Both the position numbers and the translations under genes were made by a program. A model generated the notes under the pieces. That model did no database searches. It saw nothing but the letters and a program-made list of their open reading frames with translations, and had not been told where the DNA came from. From the NCBI GenBank assembly GCA_937995785.1, contig CALKJQ010000136.1, positions 1-35,234 of the forward strand: 35,234 bases of DNA, given 5' to 3'. The DNA comes from Candidatus Kapaibacterium sp. (GTDB lineage Bacteria > Bacteroidota > Ignavibacteria > Kapaibacteriales > UBA2268). Below, in pieces: positions 7,635 through 16,421 of the stretch (its first letter is position 1; each line of letters starts with the position of its first letter).

Positions 7635-9527
7635 TCATTCATCAAGCCTATTGAAGTATTGATTGATTCTTTCTGCATCAGCCGTGGATACAACTTTGGA
7701 AAGTTCATCAATACTTTGTTCCTTAATCGATTTAACTGAGCCGAAATGCTTCAAAAGCTTTTCGGCTTTTGTTTTGCCAATACCGGGAATTTTGGTAAGC
7801 TCGGTTTGCAAAGTGCGTTTTTCGCGTAACTTGCGATGATAGGTAATTGCAAACCGGTGTGCTTCGTCGCGGATTTGTTGCAACAAACGCAAACTCAAAG
7901 ATGCCTTTGGCAGTAGTAAAGAATCCGATTCGCCCGGCACGAACACCTCTTCCAATCGCTTTGCTAAACCAATTATATTGGTTTTATGCAATATCTGTAA
8001 TTCTTCTAAAACCTCTACAGCGGCATTCAATTGTCCCTTGCCACCATCAATTATAATCAAGTCTGGCAACTGCTGCTTTTCGGCGAGAACACGCGTGTAG
8101 CGTCGTCTAACAACTTCTTTCATTGTTGCGTAATCATCATTTCGTTGAACAGTCTCGCTCTTGAATTTACGATACTCTGACTTCTTTGGTTTGCCTTGTT
8201 CGAATACGACCATCGACGAAACCAAATCAGTTCCTTGAATATGAGAATTGTCGAAGCATTCCAAACGTATGGGAGGTCGCTTTAGTCGCAAATCTCGCTG
8301 AAGAGATAATATTGCTTTAGGAACTTGCTTTTCTCTTTTTTCGATTGAATTTAGATGTTCTTGAAGTATAAATTTGGCATTTTCGTTGACCATAGCAACA
8401 AGTTTTTGTTTGTCGCCAGCCATAGGAATCGAAAAAACAAGGTTTTGCCTAAATCTTTTTTGTATCCAATCAGTTAAATACTCCAAATCTTCGGGTTCGT
8501 GCGGCAAAAGAACTTCATCGGGAAGGAATTCTGTGTTCATATACCAAGTTTCCAATGTACGCTGGATTATTTCGGCTTCGGTGGATTCCAATGATGACTT
8601 AACAAAAAAATGTTTCTTGCCGATTACTTTTCCCTCGCGAACCAAAAAAACGACGCTGCATACGCTATCCTCGATTCGTGCAATTCCAAAAACATCTTTA
8701 TCTTTAAAATCTTGGGAAACTATCTTTTGGCGTGCGGCAAAATCTTGCAAGGACAAAAGCTTATCTCGAATTTCGGCAGCTTGTTCGAATTTTTCGTTTT
8801 CGGCTAATTCTTGCATCCTCTCCTCGAGCAATTGCACTAATTTTTTGGTTCTTCCCTGAAGAATGTGCATTGCATTTTTTATGTTTTCCTGATAGTGTTC
8901 TCGCGAAATATAACCAACGCATGGACCCTCGCATTTGTGAATATAGTAATCCAAACAAAGTTTGAACTTTTTGTCTTCTATTGATTGTTTGGTTAATTTT
9001 AGGTTACAACTTCGGACGTAAAATAAACTTCGGATAATTCGCAACATCATCTTCATCGAAGGCACATCAGAATAGGGTCCGAAGTATTTCGAGCCATCTT
9101 TAATTACTTTGCGGGTTGGGAAAATTTTTGGGTACTCCTCGCTTGTAACTTTAATGTAGGGATAAGTTTTATCGTCGCGTAGCAGAATATTGTATTTAGG
9201 CTTATGTTTTTTTATTAAATTATCTTCCAAGATGAACGCTTCGTCCTCGGTGTCCACAACCAAAAAGTCGAAATCGTCTATATGGCTCACCATTGCTTTG
9301 GTTTTGGCGTCAACAATTCGACCCTCTTGAAAATAGGATCGCAAGCGATTACGTAGGTTCTTCGCTTTTCCAACATAAATAATTGTACCCGAAGAGTTTT
9401 TGTGTAGATACACGCCTGGTTTTGTGGGTACTTGTGCTAATTTTTGTTTTAATTTCTCGCTAATAATATTTTGAATTTCCAAAGGCTCGGCGTTCAAAGC
9501 ATTTCGTATTTCACTTGGAATTTCCAT
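7635..9527 (-). CDS. uvrC: Excinuclease ABC subunit C
   Basis: Nuclease of nucleotide excision repair that cuts on both sides of a lesion after UvrAB loading. The N-terminal GIY-YIG domain (about 36-115) has KPGVYL...YVGKAKNLRNRL. The UvrB-binding UVR motif is near 240-255 (EKFEQAAEIRDKLLSL). The RNase H-like endonuclease domain follows (ECFDNSHIQGTDLVSSMVVF; LIIIDGGKGQLNAA). Tandem helix-hairpin-helix is at about 580-625 (IPGIGKTKAEKLLKHFGS). 630 residues is full length. It begins 3 bases after the Rieske gene, and is the last gene of the queC-led unit. Confidence 0.97.
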   Translation of the reverse strand: MEIPSEIRNALNAEPLEIQNIISEKLKQKLAQVPTKPGVYLHKNSSGTIIYVGKAKNLRNRLRSYFQEGRIVDAKTKAMVSHIDDFDFLVVDTEDEAFILEDNLIKKHKPKYNILLRDDKTYPYIKVTSEEYPKIFPTRKVIKDGSKYFGPYSDVPSMKMMLRIIRSLFYVRSCNLKLTKQSIEDKKFKLCLDYYIHKCEGPCVGYISREHYQENIKNAMHILQGRTKKLVQLLEERMQELAENEKFEQAAEIRDKLLSLQDFAARQKIVSQDFKDKDVFGIARIEDSVCSVVFLVREGKVIGKKHFFVKSSLESTEAEIIQRTLETWYMNTEFLPDEVLLPHEPEDLEYLTDWIQKRFRQNLVFSIPMAGDKQKLVAMVNENAKFILQEHLNSIEKREKQVPKAILSLQRDLRLKRPPIRLECFDNSHIQGTDLVSSMVVFEQGKPKKSEYRKFKSETVQRNDDYATMKEVVRRRYTRVLAEKQQLPDLIIIDGGKGQLNAAVEVLEELQILHKTNIIGLAKRLEEVFVPGESDSLLLPKASLSLRLLQQIRDEAHRFAITYHRKLREKRTLQTELTKIPGIGKTKAEKLLKHFGSVKSIKEQSIDELSKVVSTADAERINQYFNRLDE

Positions 9528-9530
9528 AAA

Positions 9531-9932
9531 TTAAATTTCCATTTGTCGCCATTTTGGTAAGTTGATTTTTGGTTTTTTGATATATACAAAATTGTCGATT
9601 ATCCTTGCTTCGAAGGATTGTAGAGATTTTAATCCCTGTAATTTATTAATATTTTCGCCCGTTTTCAAATTATAAGTCCAATGATGAAGAGGGCATATTA
9701 TATGTTCGTCCTTAATGTAACCCTGAGATATTTTATTTTGATGACGATGGGGACACACATTCGACAGGCAATAAACCTCGTTGTTGACGAAAAATATTGC
9801 TACTTCGTAATCCAAATCATCGCCAAGAGCAACAGTAATTCCTCCATTAATTTTTAAATTCTTAACAGATTCAACCTGCCAATATTCCTCATTGTCTATA
9901 ATTATTTTTGGAAAATTATAATAATCAGCCAT
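9531..9932 (-). CDS. Rieske [2Fe-2S] ferredoxin-like protein
   Basis: A small soluble Rieske protein of 133 residues. Cluster ligands are complete: C60-P-H62 and C80-P-L-H83, spaced as C-x-H-x17-C-x2-H. The layout resembles NirD or dioxygenase-type ferredoxins (VYCLSNVCPHRHQ ... GENINKL). There is no transmembrane anchor, so it is not the cytochrome bc1 Rieske subunit. Its redox partner cannot be told: no oxygenase, reductase or nitrite reductase gene is near. It sits 5 bases after the RsbW-like gene and 3 before uvrC. Confidence 0.88.
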   Translation of the reverse strand: MADYYNFPKIIIDNEEYWQVESVKNLKINGGITVALGDDLDYEVAIFFVNNEVYCLSNVCPHRHQNKISQGYIKDEHIICPLHHWTYNLKTGENINKLQGLKSLQSFEARIIDNFVYIKKPKINLPKWRQMEI

Positions 9933-9937
9933 AAATT

Positions 9938-10354
9938 TTAATACTTAAAATGAAGGATAAATGTTGTGCCGTTTTCACTCGTAATAATCTCAAAATTATC
10001 GCTAAGGGACTTCATTATGTAAATTCCACGTCCACTTTCTTTGAGTAAATTTTCATCATTTGTGCAATCTCCAACCGATGAAGGGTCGAATCCCGTTCCC
10101 TGATCTTGAACAATTATTTCGAGTTCGTGGGAATTAGCAAAAAGTTCGAAAAATACACTTTTGTTCGTATCCATATGGTTGCCATGGGTCATTGCATTAT
10201 TTACTGCTTCACTTATTGCAATTAAAATATTATAATATGTATCCTTAGGAATATTATAAGTATTTTTCACATTTTCGACTAATGATTCCACTAAATCGAG
10301 CGTTGAATGTTGATTTGGAAAAATCTCTTTATTGTGTATATCAAAATCCTTCAT
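9938..10354 (-). CDS. RsbW/SpoIIAB-like serine kinase, anti-sigma factor family
   Basis: A single GHKL ATPase domain of 138 residues. The N box EAVNNAMTHGN, the G1 box QDQGTGFDPSSV and the G2 box ESGRGIYIMKSL are those of RsbW/SpoIIAB-type anti-sigma serine kinases (HATPase_c_2). Such proteins usually bind a sigma factor and phosphorylate a STAS-domain antagonist, but no sigma factor, STAS protein or PP2C phosphatase is in this window, so the target is unknown. A TTG at 10360 is an alternative start two codons earlier. It begins 9 bases after the barrel gene stop. Confidence 0.85.
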   Translation of the reverse strand: MKDFDIHNKEIFPNQHSTLDLVESLVENVKNTYNIPKDTYYNILIAISEAVNNAMTHGNHMDTNKSVFFELFANSHELEIIVQDQGTGFDPSSVGDCTNDENLLKESGRGIYIMKSLSDNFEIITSENGTTFILHFKY

Positions 10355-10363
10355 AGGCAATAA

Positions 10364-12280
10364 CTAAAAAATCATATTAATGGTCAAATTCATATTTGCA
10401 ATTTCGTTAATTTTATTTCTATTTTGATACTGGAATTCGTACCATCCGCTAAATTTTAATTGCCAATCACCATAGCGATAAACAATTAAAACTTCGGGCG
10501 AAAAGCTCATAATGTCGTAGTCAATAGTGTTTTCCTGTATTTTGGATTGAGTGTAATCAAATAAATTACAACCAATTCCAATTTCGCAATAATCATATTT
10601 ACGAATAAACAAAGATTTTATGAAAATTTCATTTATTCTAATTTGAGGATACTCACTAAATTCGTGCCAATTTAATAAACTTCGTTCACTTATTTGATAC
10701 TTGAATTGGGTTCGATTCTCTATTTGTTTCGTAAACATTATTGAAATTGAGTCCCGATAACCAATATTTCGCAAACTCAAACTTTTGGTTGCTGACGATT
10801 TGCCCGAAAAATCATAAATGGTGTAGTTAGCTAATACTTCGAACCTTGGGTTAATTTCCAAGAAATCATTCCGATATCTGATAGTTGGCGATAAACGGTA
10901 AATCTTGTTCCAATTGTTCATATTGCTGCGTTGCGAAAACAAATAAACAAGGTGGTTTTGGATGTTTTCGAACAACAATTCCATAGAAGTAAACCCAGAA
11001 AACTTGTGATTAAGTATTGCTCGGAAAATACTGCTAAATTCATCGCGGTCGTCGTAATTTTGCTTAGAGGGAGTGTCGTATTGCAATAAATACACATTGT
11101 AATTTAATGCTATATTCGTATTCCTCGACAAATTCACCAAAGTTTGATTTAATAAATTAATTTTGTTTGTCTGATAGTCCCTTTGATTTTCGATATTTTG
11201 ATATTTTAATAAATCTCCCGAATAATTCTTATTTGACAATTCCAAGGTATTACTTTCGCTACGGCTCCAAAAACCAACCGAAACAAAGTGATTGATTAAA
11301 TTCCAATTCCAACTCAAACCCGAATTGATTGCAATATCCATTTGGTCGATATTACGCCGAAAATTAGAATAATCATATTCTTTCCAACTTTGTTTGTATT
11401 CTCTATTGATATTATTCGAAATCAAATTAAAATCCAAAAATAATGTTGTTGATTTCGCTATGCTGTAATCGATTATAATTTTGGGATTTATATAATTTTC
11501 TTGACGAGTTTCGATAGGGGTAAATTCGGTATTTGAAGCAATTGAAAGTAAATTGTTTTGGAGAAATTTGTAATCGATACTCGATTGCAATAATGCTTCA
11601 TTGCTAAAACGACCAAATAAATTAACTTTTGCCAATAAATCTCTGTCCAACCTATCCAAATTCAATTTCAACCAATTTCCCGATAAATTGCCCGAAGTAG
11701 AAATATTGTCCATCGAAAAATCTTTCCAACCAGCCCTAATCGATAGCACTTGTCCTTGCGAATTTATTCCAAGCAATTTATTACTTTCCAATCCCGCTAT
11801 TGCAGATAGATTGTAAGAGTTTTCGTCTGTATATTCCAAACCCATCAGACCATTGATACGAGACATTTGGTTTATTCCAATACTACGACTATCCGATACT
11901 AAAACTAAATTTTGATTGGCAATTATTCCCAAACGACCATAAAGTGATTTTTTATAAGTCAATTGCCAATTTTGGTCGTCGCGCCAAGATACTTCTGATA
12001 GTTTTAGATAACTACCGTTATAATATTGCCGTAAAGATATGTTGCCATAGTCAGTTTTGAGTATTGCTTTGCCCTCAATCTGCAACTGAAAAAGGTTAAT
12101 GTATTTGTTGAAATTGGTAGCTAAAAAATTGTCATATTTAAGGGTATCCGCAATGCTCGTGTTTGTAACGATATTTTCTGCGGGCTGAGGGTTATTGGCA
12201 TTGATAACAGCATAATTAATTAAGAAAAGAATCATCAAAAGATAAAATTGCAACGGAATTTGCTTTTCGGATAATGACAT
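10364..12280 (-). CDS. Large outer-membrane beta-barrel protein of unknown function
   Basis: Not recognised as a named family. The first ~29 residues form a signal peptide (hydrophobic core FYLLMILFLINYAVINA). The rest alternates polar and aromatic/aliphatic residues in many short strands (for example YKISERSLLNW, IIVYRYGDWQLKFSGWYEFQY), and the chain ends in Phe, the classic C-terminal signal for BAM insertion. I see no TonB box or plug domain, so it is not a standard TonB-dependent receptor; an organic-solvent-tolerance or generic barrel is possible. The ATG lies one base after the stop of the lolC/E-type gene, implying coupled translation. Confidence 0.65.
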   Translation of the reverse strand: MSLSEKQIPLQFYLLMILFLINYAVINANNPQPAENIVTNTSIADTLKYDNFLATNFNKYINLFQLQIEGKAILKTDYGNISLRQYYNGSYLKLSEVSWRDDQNWQLTYKKSLYGRLGIIANQNLVLVSDSRSIGINQMSRINGLMGLEYTDENSYNLSAIAGLESNKLLGINSQGQVLSIRAGWKDFSMDNISTSGNLSGNWLKLNLDRLDRDLLAKVNLFGRFSNEALLQSSIDYKFLQNNLLSIASNTEFTPIETRQENYINPKIIIDYSIAKSTTLFLDFNLISNNINREYKQSWKEYDYSNFRRNIDQMDIAINSGLSWNWNLINHFVSVGFWSRSESNTLELSNKNYSGDLLKYQNIENQRDYQTNKINLLNQTLVNLSRNTNIALNYNVYLLQYDTPSKQNYDDRDEFSSIFRAILNHKFSGFTSMELLFENIQNHLVYLFSQRSNMNNWNKIYRLSPTIRYRNDFLEINPRFEVLANYTIYDFSGKSSATKSLSLRNIGYRDSISIMFTKQIENRTQFKYQISERSLLNWHEFSEYPQIRINEIFIKSLFIRKYDYCEIGIGCNLFDYTQSKIQENTIDYDIMSFSPEVLIVYRYGDWQLKFSGWYEFQYQNRNKINEIANMNLTINMIF

Positions 12281-12281
12281 A

Positions 12282-13490
12282 TTATTTAAATCTTAATGCA
12301 TTAACAATTTTTACTCTCGATGCAATTATCGACGGGATAATTGTTGCAAGCAACGCAAGCGTAAAAGTAATTACTAAGACAATTATGTAATGATATGGAT
12401 TTATCTCGATTGGCAAAACATCCAAAAAGTAGATTTCTCCATTTAATCTTATGATGCCGAATTCCTTTTGGATAATACTTAGAGCAAATGAAATTATTGC
12501 ACCGATTAACAAACCAAACAGAGCGAGGCGTATTCCAGTGTTCACAAAAAGCCCAATGATTTGTTTCTTGGTCATCCCCAATGAGCGAAGTATTCCTATT
12601 TGTCTCATTTTTTCCAAAATAAGAATTAACAAAGTGGTTATAATGTTGAATGCTGCAATAATGGAAATTAAACCCAAAATAATAGGTATCGGTTCTTTTT
12701 GCAATTCAATCCACGAAAAAATAGAGCGGTGAAGGTCGAACACCGTTAAGCTATAAAAGGGGTAGCCCAAATATTTTTCCAACTCAGTCCCTAATTGCGA
12801 TGCTTTGGTAACGTCCTCGATTATTAATTCAAGGTTTGTTGCCTGTGTTTTTTTTAAATCCATAAATTGTTGAACAATATCGAAGTCGGCATAAACAACC
12901 AAGTCGTCGTATTGTGCCATTTGGGATTGGAATATTCCAACAATTTCGAATTTTCCAGCTCGGTAACTAATATCTTCCAAGTTTTCGGATTTTAGAAAAA
13001 ACAAGTGAACCGAGTCGCCAACTTGAGCATTTATCCTACGGGCTAATCGGTATCCAATTACTATGGCCTTTTTGTTGATTAATTCACAATTACCATAAAT
13101 AATTATAGACTGCACTCTGTTCTTTAAATAATCAGATTTTACTCCTCTTAGCCCTATTCCTTCGGTAAATTCCTTAGTCTTAATTAAAGCTTCGGATTGA
13201 TTTACGGGATATACTTTTTGGATTGATTGACTAAATTTTTGGATTTTGCCAGTAATTTTCTCATAATCGTCAACAAGAGCTCGATTGAAAGGTTGAATAA
13301 TAATATGAGAAGTGAATTTGATTGCATTTTCTCTTAGAGCCTTGTCGTATCCTTCCAACACTGCTAACGAAAGCAATAAAGCAACAACTCCAATTATGAT
13401 ACTGAAAAGTGAAAAAAACTTAGCAAAGCTCAAAAAACGCTTATTGGTATTCTTCCAGAAATTAGTTGTTATTAATTGCGTTAAATTCAT
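12282..13490 (-). CDS. LolC/LolE-type ABC permease (lipoprotein release, FtsX-like)
   Basis: Inner-membrane permease of the Lol system, which extracts outer-membrane-directed lipoproteins for transfer to LolA. It has one N-terminal membrane helix (about 24-45), a periplasmic MacB-PCD domain (46-265), and three C-terminal helices (about 270-295, 318-340, 365-390). The segment LEKMRQIGILRSLGMTKKQI is the coupling motif of the FtsX/LolE family, and the end PSIIASRVKIVNALRFK is typical. 402 residues is normal. The LolD ATPase is not nearby. FCB genomes often carry one hybrid permease (LolF-like), so LolC versus LolE cannot be decided. It begins 24 bases after queC. Confidence 0.9.
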   Translation of the reverse strand: MNLTQLITTNFWKNTNKRFLSFAKFFSLFSIIIGVVALLLSLAVLEGYDKALRENAIKFTSHIIIQPFNRALVDDYEKITGKIQKFSQSIQKVYPVNQSEALIKTKEFTEGIGLRGVKSDYLKNRVQSIIIYGNCELINKKAIVIGYRLARRINAQVGDSVHLFFLKSENLEDISYRAGKFEIVGIFQSQMAQYDDLVVYADFDIVQQFMDLKKTQATNLELIIEDVTKASQLGTELEKYLGYPFYSLTVFDLHRSIFSWIELQKEPIPIILGLISIIAAFNIITTLLILILEKMRQIGILRSLGMTKKQIIGLFVNTGIRLALFGLLIGAIISFALSIIQKEFGIIRLNGEIYFLDVLPIEINPYHYIIVLVITFTLALLATIIPSIIASRVKIVNALRFK

Positions 13491-13514
13491 TAAGCAAAAC
13501 TAATAAAAAAATCA

Positions 13515-14195
13515 CTAATACTTAGGCCGAGTTTCATACTTAATTGGGTCGAAAATTCCAGCTTCGTCGAAGCCTTTCAAGCGTAATGCACACGAGTCGC
13601 AAGTTCCGCAAGCAATATCGTTGTTGCGATAGCAGCTCCACGTAATTTCGAAAGGCACTTTTAACTTACTTCCGTATTCGATAATCTCTTTTTTACTCAA
13701 TTCAATAATTGGAGTTTCGATTTTGATATTTGTATCGGGTTTGGTTCCCAAATCAATCATTCTTTGAGCAGCATCGAAAAAATCTTTACGAGTATCGGGA
13801 TAACCGCTGGAATCCACTTGATTAGCACCGATAAAAATTGCTTGGGCTTTTATAACTTCAGCCCAACTTGTGGCTATCGCCAATATATTAGCGTTACGAA
13901 ACGGCACATATGTGTTGGGAATTTCTGTATTGTCCAACTTGGCATCAAGAACATTGATTTTAGAGTCGGTAAGGCTACTGCCTCCAATTTCGGCAAGATA
14001 GGAAATATCGACAACTAATTTGTCGTTGATATTATAATAATCACAAAGTTTTTCGAAGGATTGTAATTCGCGCTCTTGGGTTCTTTGTCCATAATTCAAA
14101 TGTAATGCCGCAATTCTGAAGCCTTTATTAATTGCTATTGCGGTAGTTACTGCCGAATCCATCCCACCACTTAATAGTACTATTGCTTTTTTCAT
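13515..14195 (-). CDS. queC: 7-cyano-7-deazaguanine synthase
   Basis: Converts 7-carboxy-7-deazaguanine to preQ0 with ATP and ammonia, a step in queuosine tRNA modification. The PP-loop SGGMDSAV is at 9-16. The zinc site is Cys188, Cys196, Cys199 and Cys202 (C-x7-C-x2-C-x2-C), as in QueC. HLNYGQR and VPFRNANILAIATSWAE are further family blocks. 226 residues is full length. It appears to be the first gene of a six-gene minus-strand unit and is divergent from ftsL. queD, queE and queF are not in the window. Confidence 0.96.
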   Translation of the reverse strand: MKKAIVLLSGGMDSAVTTAIAINKGFRIAALHLNYGQRTQERELQSFEKLCDYYNINDKLVVDISYLAEIGGSSLTDSKINVLDAKLDNTEIPNTYVPFRNANILAIATSWAEVIKAQAIFIGANQVDSSGYPDTRKDFFDAAQRMIDLGTKPDTNIKIETPIIELSKKEIIEYGSKLKVPFEITWSCYRNNDIACGTCDSCALRLKGFDEAGIFDPIKYETRPKY

Positions 14196-14215
14196 AATTT
14201 TTTCTTTAATAACGA

Positions 14216-14244
14216 TTTGGAATAAATATAATTTAGTTAATTTG
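14216..14244 (+). promoter_or_regulatory. Possible promoter for ftsL-ftsI
   Basis: TTTG (14216-14219), a 17-base spacer and TTAATTTG (14237-14244) match the Bacteroidota promoter except for one base in TAnnTTTG. It lies in the queC-ftsL divergent region, about 30 bases before the proposed TTG start. Confidence 0.4.
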
Positions 14245-14272
14245 CATTTAAGGGGAAAAACATTTTTTTACT

Positions 14273-14572
14273 TTGTTGATAATTCCAAAAATAAGAGAAA
14301 GTTTAATAAAAAACAGATGGAGGATAATACTCGTTATCTTTATTATTGTGTCCATCATTGTTGTGTGGATTAACAATGTTTCGTCTGTTAATAATTTAAT
14401 TTTAGAAAACCATAGGTTGGAAGTGAAATTAAAGGACTATCGCTCCCAAAACGAAGAACTACGACAACGCATCACCCAGCTATCATCCCCAAATAGAATT
14501 ATTGAAATTGCTACTAATAAATTAGGTATGGTTTCTAACGAGGAAGCGCCAATAGTACTCAAAAACGAATAA
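14273..14572 (+). CDS. ftsL: Cell division protein FtsL-like (DivIC/FtsB/FtsL family)
   Basis: A small bitopic division protein. A short cytoplasmic tail is followed by one membrane helix (about 18-36, IILVIFIIVSIIVVWINNV), then a coiled coil (about 42-75, LENHRLEVKLKDYRSQNEELRQRI) and a C-terminal NRIIEIATNKLGM, which is the typical FtsL/FtsB 'A..LGM' motif. FtsL bridges FtsB and the FtsI-FtsW synthase. There is no ATG; TTG at 14273 or 14276 is the likely start, with an AAGGGG about 17 bases before. Its stop overlaps the ftsI start (TAATG). The usual upstream rsmH (mraW) is absent; queC lies there instead. Confidence 0.85.
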   Translation: MLIIPKIRESLIKNRWRIILVIFIIVSIIVVWINNVSSVNNLILENHRLEVKLKDYRSQNEELRQRITQLSSPNRIIEIATNKLGMVSNEEAPIVLKNE

Positions 14573-16287
14573 TGAGAAGACGAAAGAAAATATCGAATCC
14601 CGAAAAAATTTCACAATATAAATTATTTGCTATTGTTATTCTTTTTACGTTAGCTTCTGTCGGGTTAGTTGCACGATTATTTTATTTGCAGATAATTAAA
14701 CACGATTATTTTGCAGATAAAGCAAAGAACATCCAATTGATAAAAAAGAACATAAATGCAACAAGAGGCAGAATTTATGATAACAGAAATAATGAATTGG
14801 TTACGAGCACTAAATCTCTTTTAATTGCAGTCGACCCCTCGGTTATCCATCGAATGCCAAAGCGAAAAAAAGCATTTTTCGATTATCTTGCTAAAATCAC
14901 ACAAAAGCCGGCAAAAAATTACTATAAAATTACACAGGATACTACATTAAAATATGTAGTACTCGAGAAAGAAGTTAATATCAAGTATAAGGAAAAATTA
15001 ATAGAACTACAATTTTTTGGGGTAATCGTTCAAGAAAATTTTGAGCGGATATACCCCTACGACCATTTGGCAGCACATATACTTGGGTTTACGAATTCTG
15101 ATGGTATAGGAATAAGTGGATTGGAACTACAATTCGATTCAATTTTAAGTGGCAAACCCGGTTATATGGTATTGAAGCGGGATTTGCGACGCAACCTCCA
15201 CGCAAGTGCTGATTTGCCAAACATTCCACCCGTTGATGGTTACAATTTGCATCTTACAATCGATATTAATCTACAAAGTATAGTCGAATACGAACTTGCA
15301 AGAGGGGTGGAGAACTATGCCGCCAATGCGGGCACCGTAATTGTTATGAATCCGCAAACTGGCGAAATTCTTGCTTTGGCATCCAATCCCCAATTCAATC
15401 CAAATATACCCGTGGAAAGGAAAAGCAGCTGGGTTCGCAATCGAGCCATTAACGACGAGTATGAACCCGGTTCCACATTCAAAATGATAACCGCCGCTGC
15501 GGCATTAGAGGAAAAACTTGTTAAACCAACAGATGTTTATTCGGGTTATGGAGGTGCTTATAAAGTGGGCGATTATACCATTCGCGACGTCCATCCTTTG
15601 GGAAATATCACATTTCGTCAAGCAGTAGAACAATCCAGCAACATTGTTTTCGCCCAAGTTGCCTCTAAAATTCCGAGCAAAACATTCTATAAATACATTC
15701 GTGATTTCGGATTTGGGCTACTTACCGACATAGAATTGCCCGGCGAAGCTCGTGGACGAATACCCAAACCCGAAAAAATAACTCCAATGCTCCAAAAATA
15801 CATTGGTTTTGGTTATGGCATTGCGGCTACTCCATTGCAAATGCTATGTTCTTATTGTGCTGTGGCTAATGGCGGCAATTTAGTCAAACCATTTGTTGTA
15901 AAGAAATATACCGACAATAATGGTAATACAATTTACGAGAATAAACCTAAAGTAATACGCAAAGTAATATCAAAAGAAACCTCTGATTTAATTAAGGAAT
16001 TATTCGTTGGGATTGTTGAAAATGGCACCGGTAAAGCCGTTAAAATTGCAAATTTAAAAATTGCGGGTAAAACGGGAACATCGCAACAATTGGTGGAGGG
16101 TTCGTATTCCAAAGCACATTATAATGCATCGTTTGTTGGTTTTTTCCCCGTGGATAATCCCCAAATTGCAATGATTGTTGTGTTGGATAATCCCAAAACA
16201 AACTATTATGGAGGCGCTACTGCCGCACCAATCTTTCGTAACATAGCTCTTCGTATCATTAACTCAAGCGATATATTACTTAAATAA
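14572..16287 (+). CDS. ftsI: Peptidoglycan transpeptidase FtsI (PBP3-type)
   Basis: Class B penicillin-binding protein that cross-links septal peptidoglycan. One N-terminal membrane anchor (about 18-40) is followed by the dimerisation/pedestal domain (about 60-220) and the transpeptidase domain. Active-site motifs are all present: S301-TFK in EPGSTFKM, SSN in EQSSNIVF, and K500-TGT in AGKTGTSQQ. 571 residues is normal and there is no C-terminal PASTA domain. The ATG overlaps the ftsL stop by one base, so the two are coupled. murE, mraY and the rest of the dcw cluster do not follow. Confidence 0.94.
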   Translation: MRRRKKISNPEKISQYKLFAIVILFTLASVGLVARLFYLQIIKHDYFADKAKNIQLIKKNINATRGRIYDNRNNELVTSTKSLLIAVDPSVIHRMPKRKKAFFDYLAKITQKPAKNYYKITQDTTLKYVVLEKEVNIKYKEKLIELQFFGVIVQENFERIYPYDHLAAHILGFTNSDGIGISGLELQFDSILSGKPGYMVLKRDLRRNLHASADLPNIPPVDGYNLHLTIDINLQSIVEYELARGVENYAANAGTVIVMNPQTGEILALASNPQFNPNIPVERKSSWVRNRAINDEYEPGSTFKMITAAAALEEKLVKPTDVYSGYGGAYKVGDYTIRDVHPLGNITFRQAVEQSSNIVFAQVASKIPSKTFYKYIRDFGFGLLTDIELPGEARGRIPKPEKITPMLQKYIGFGYGIAATPLQMLCSYCAVANGGNLVKPFVVKKYTDNNGNTIYENKPKVIRKVISKETSDLIKELFVGIVENGTGKAVKIANLKIAGKTGTSQQLVEGSYSKAHYNASFVGFFPVDNPQIAMIVVLDNPKTNYYGGATAAPIFRNIALRIINSSDILLK

Positions 16288-16355
16288 ATCTTTCGCCACG
16301 AATTACAATAGTATTTGCGAACACAAAAAACTATCCATCTCTCGCTCAATAGGAC

Positions 16356-16395
16356 AAAAAAAAGAGGCCGCCCTTGCACGAGTCAGCCTCTTTTT
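16356..16395. terminator. Bidirectional terminator between ftsI and PiT gene
   Basis: AAAGAGGC (16361-16368) pairs with GCCTCTTT (16386-16393) around a 17-base loop, with A8 on the left and T5 on the right, so it can end both convergent transcripts. Confidence 0.85.
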
Positions 16396-16421
16396 CATTA
16401 TTTTGAATAATTTGAAATTAT

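Noticed and set aside
9531-10354. Partner-switching stress system
   Set aside because: Only the RsbW-like kinase is present; there is no STAS protein, PP2C phosphatase or sigma factor in the window.
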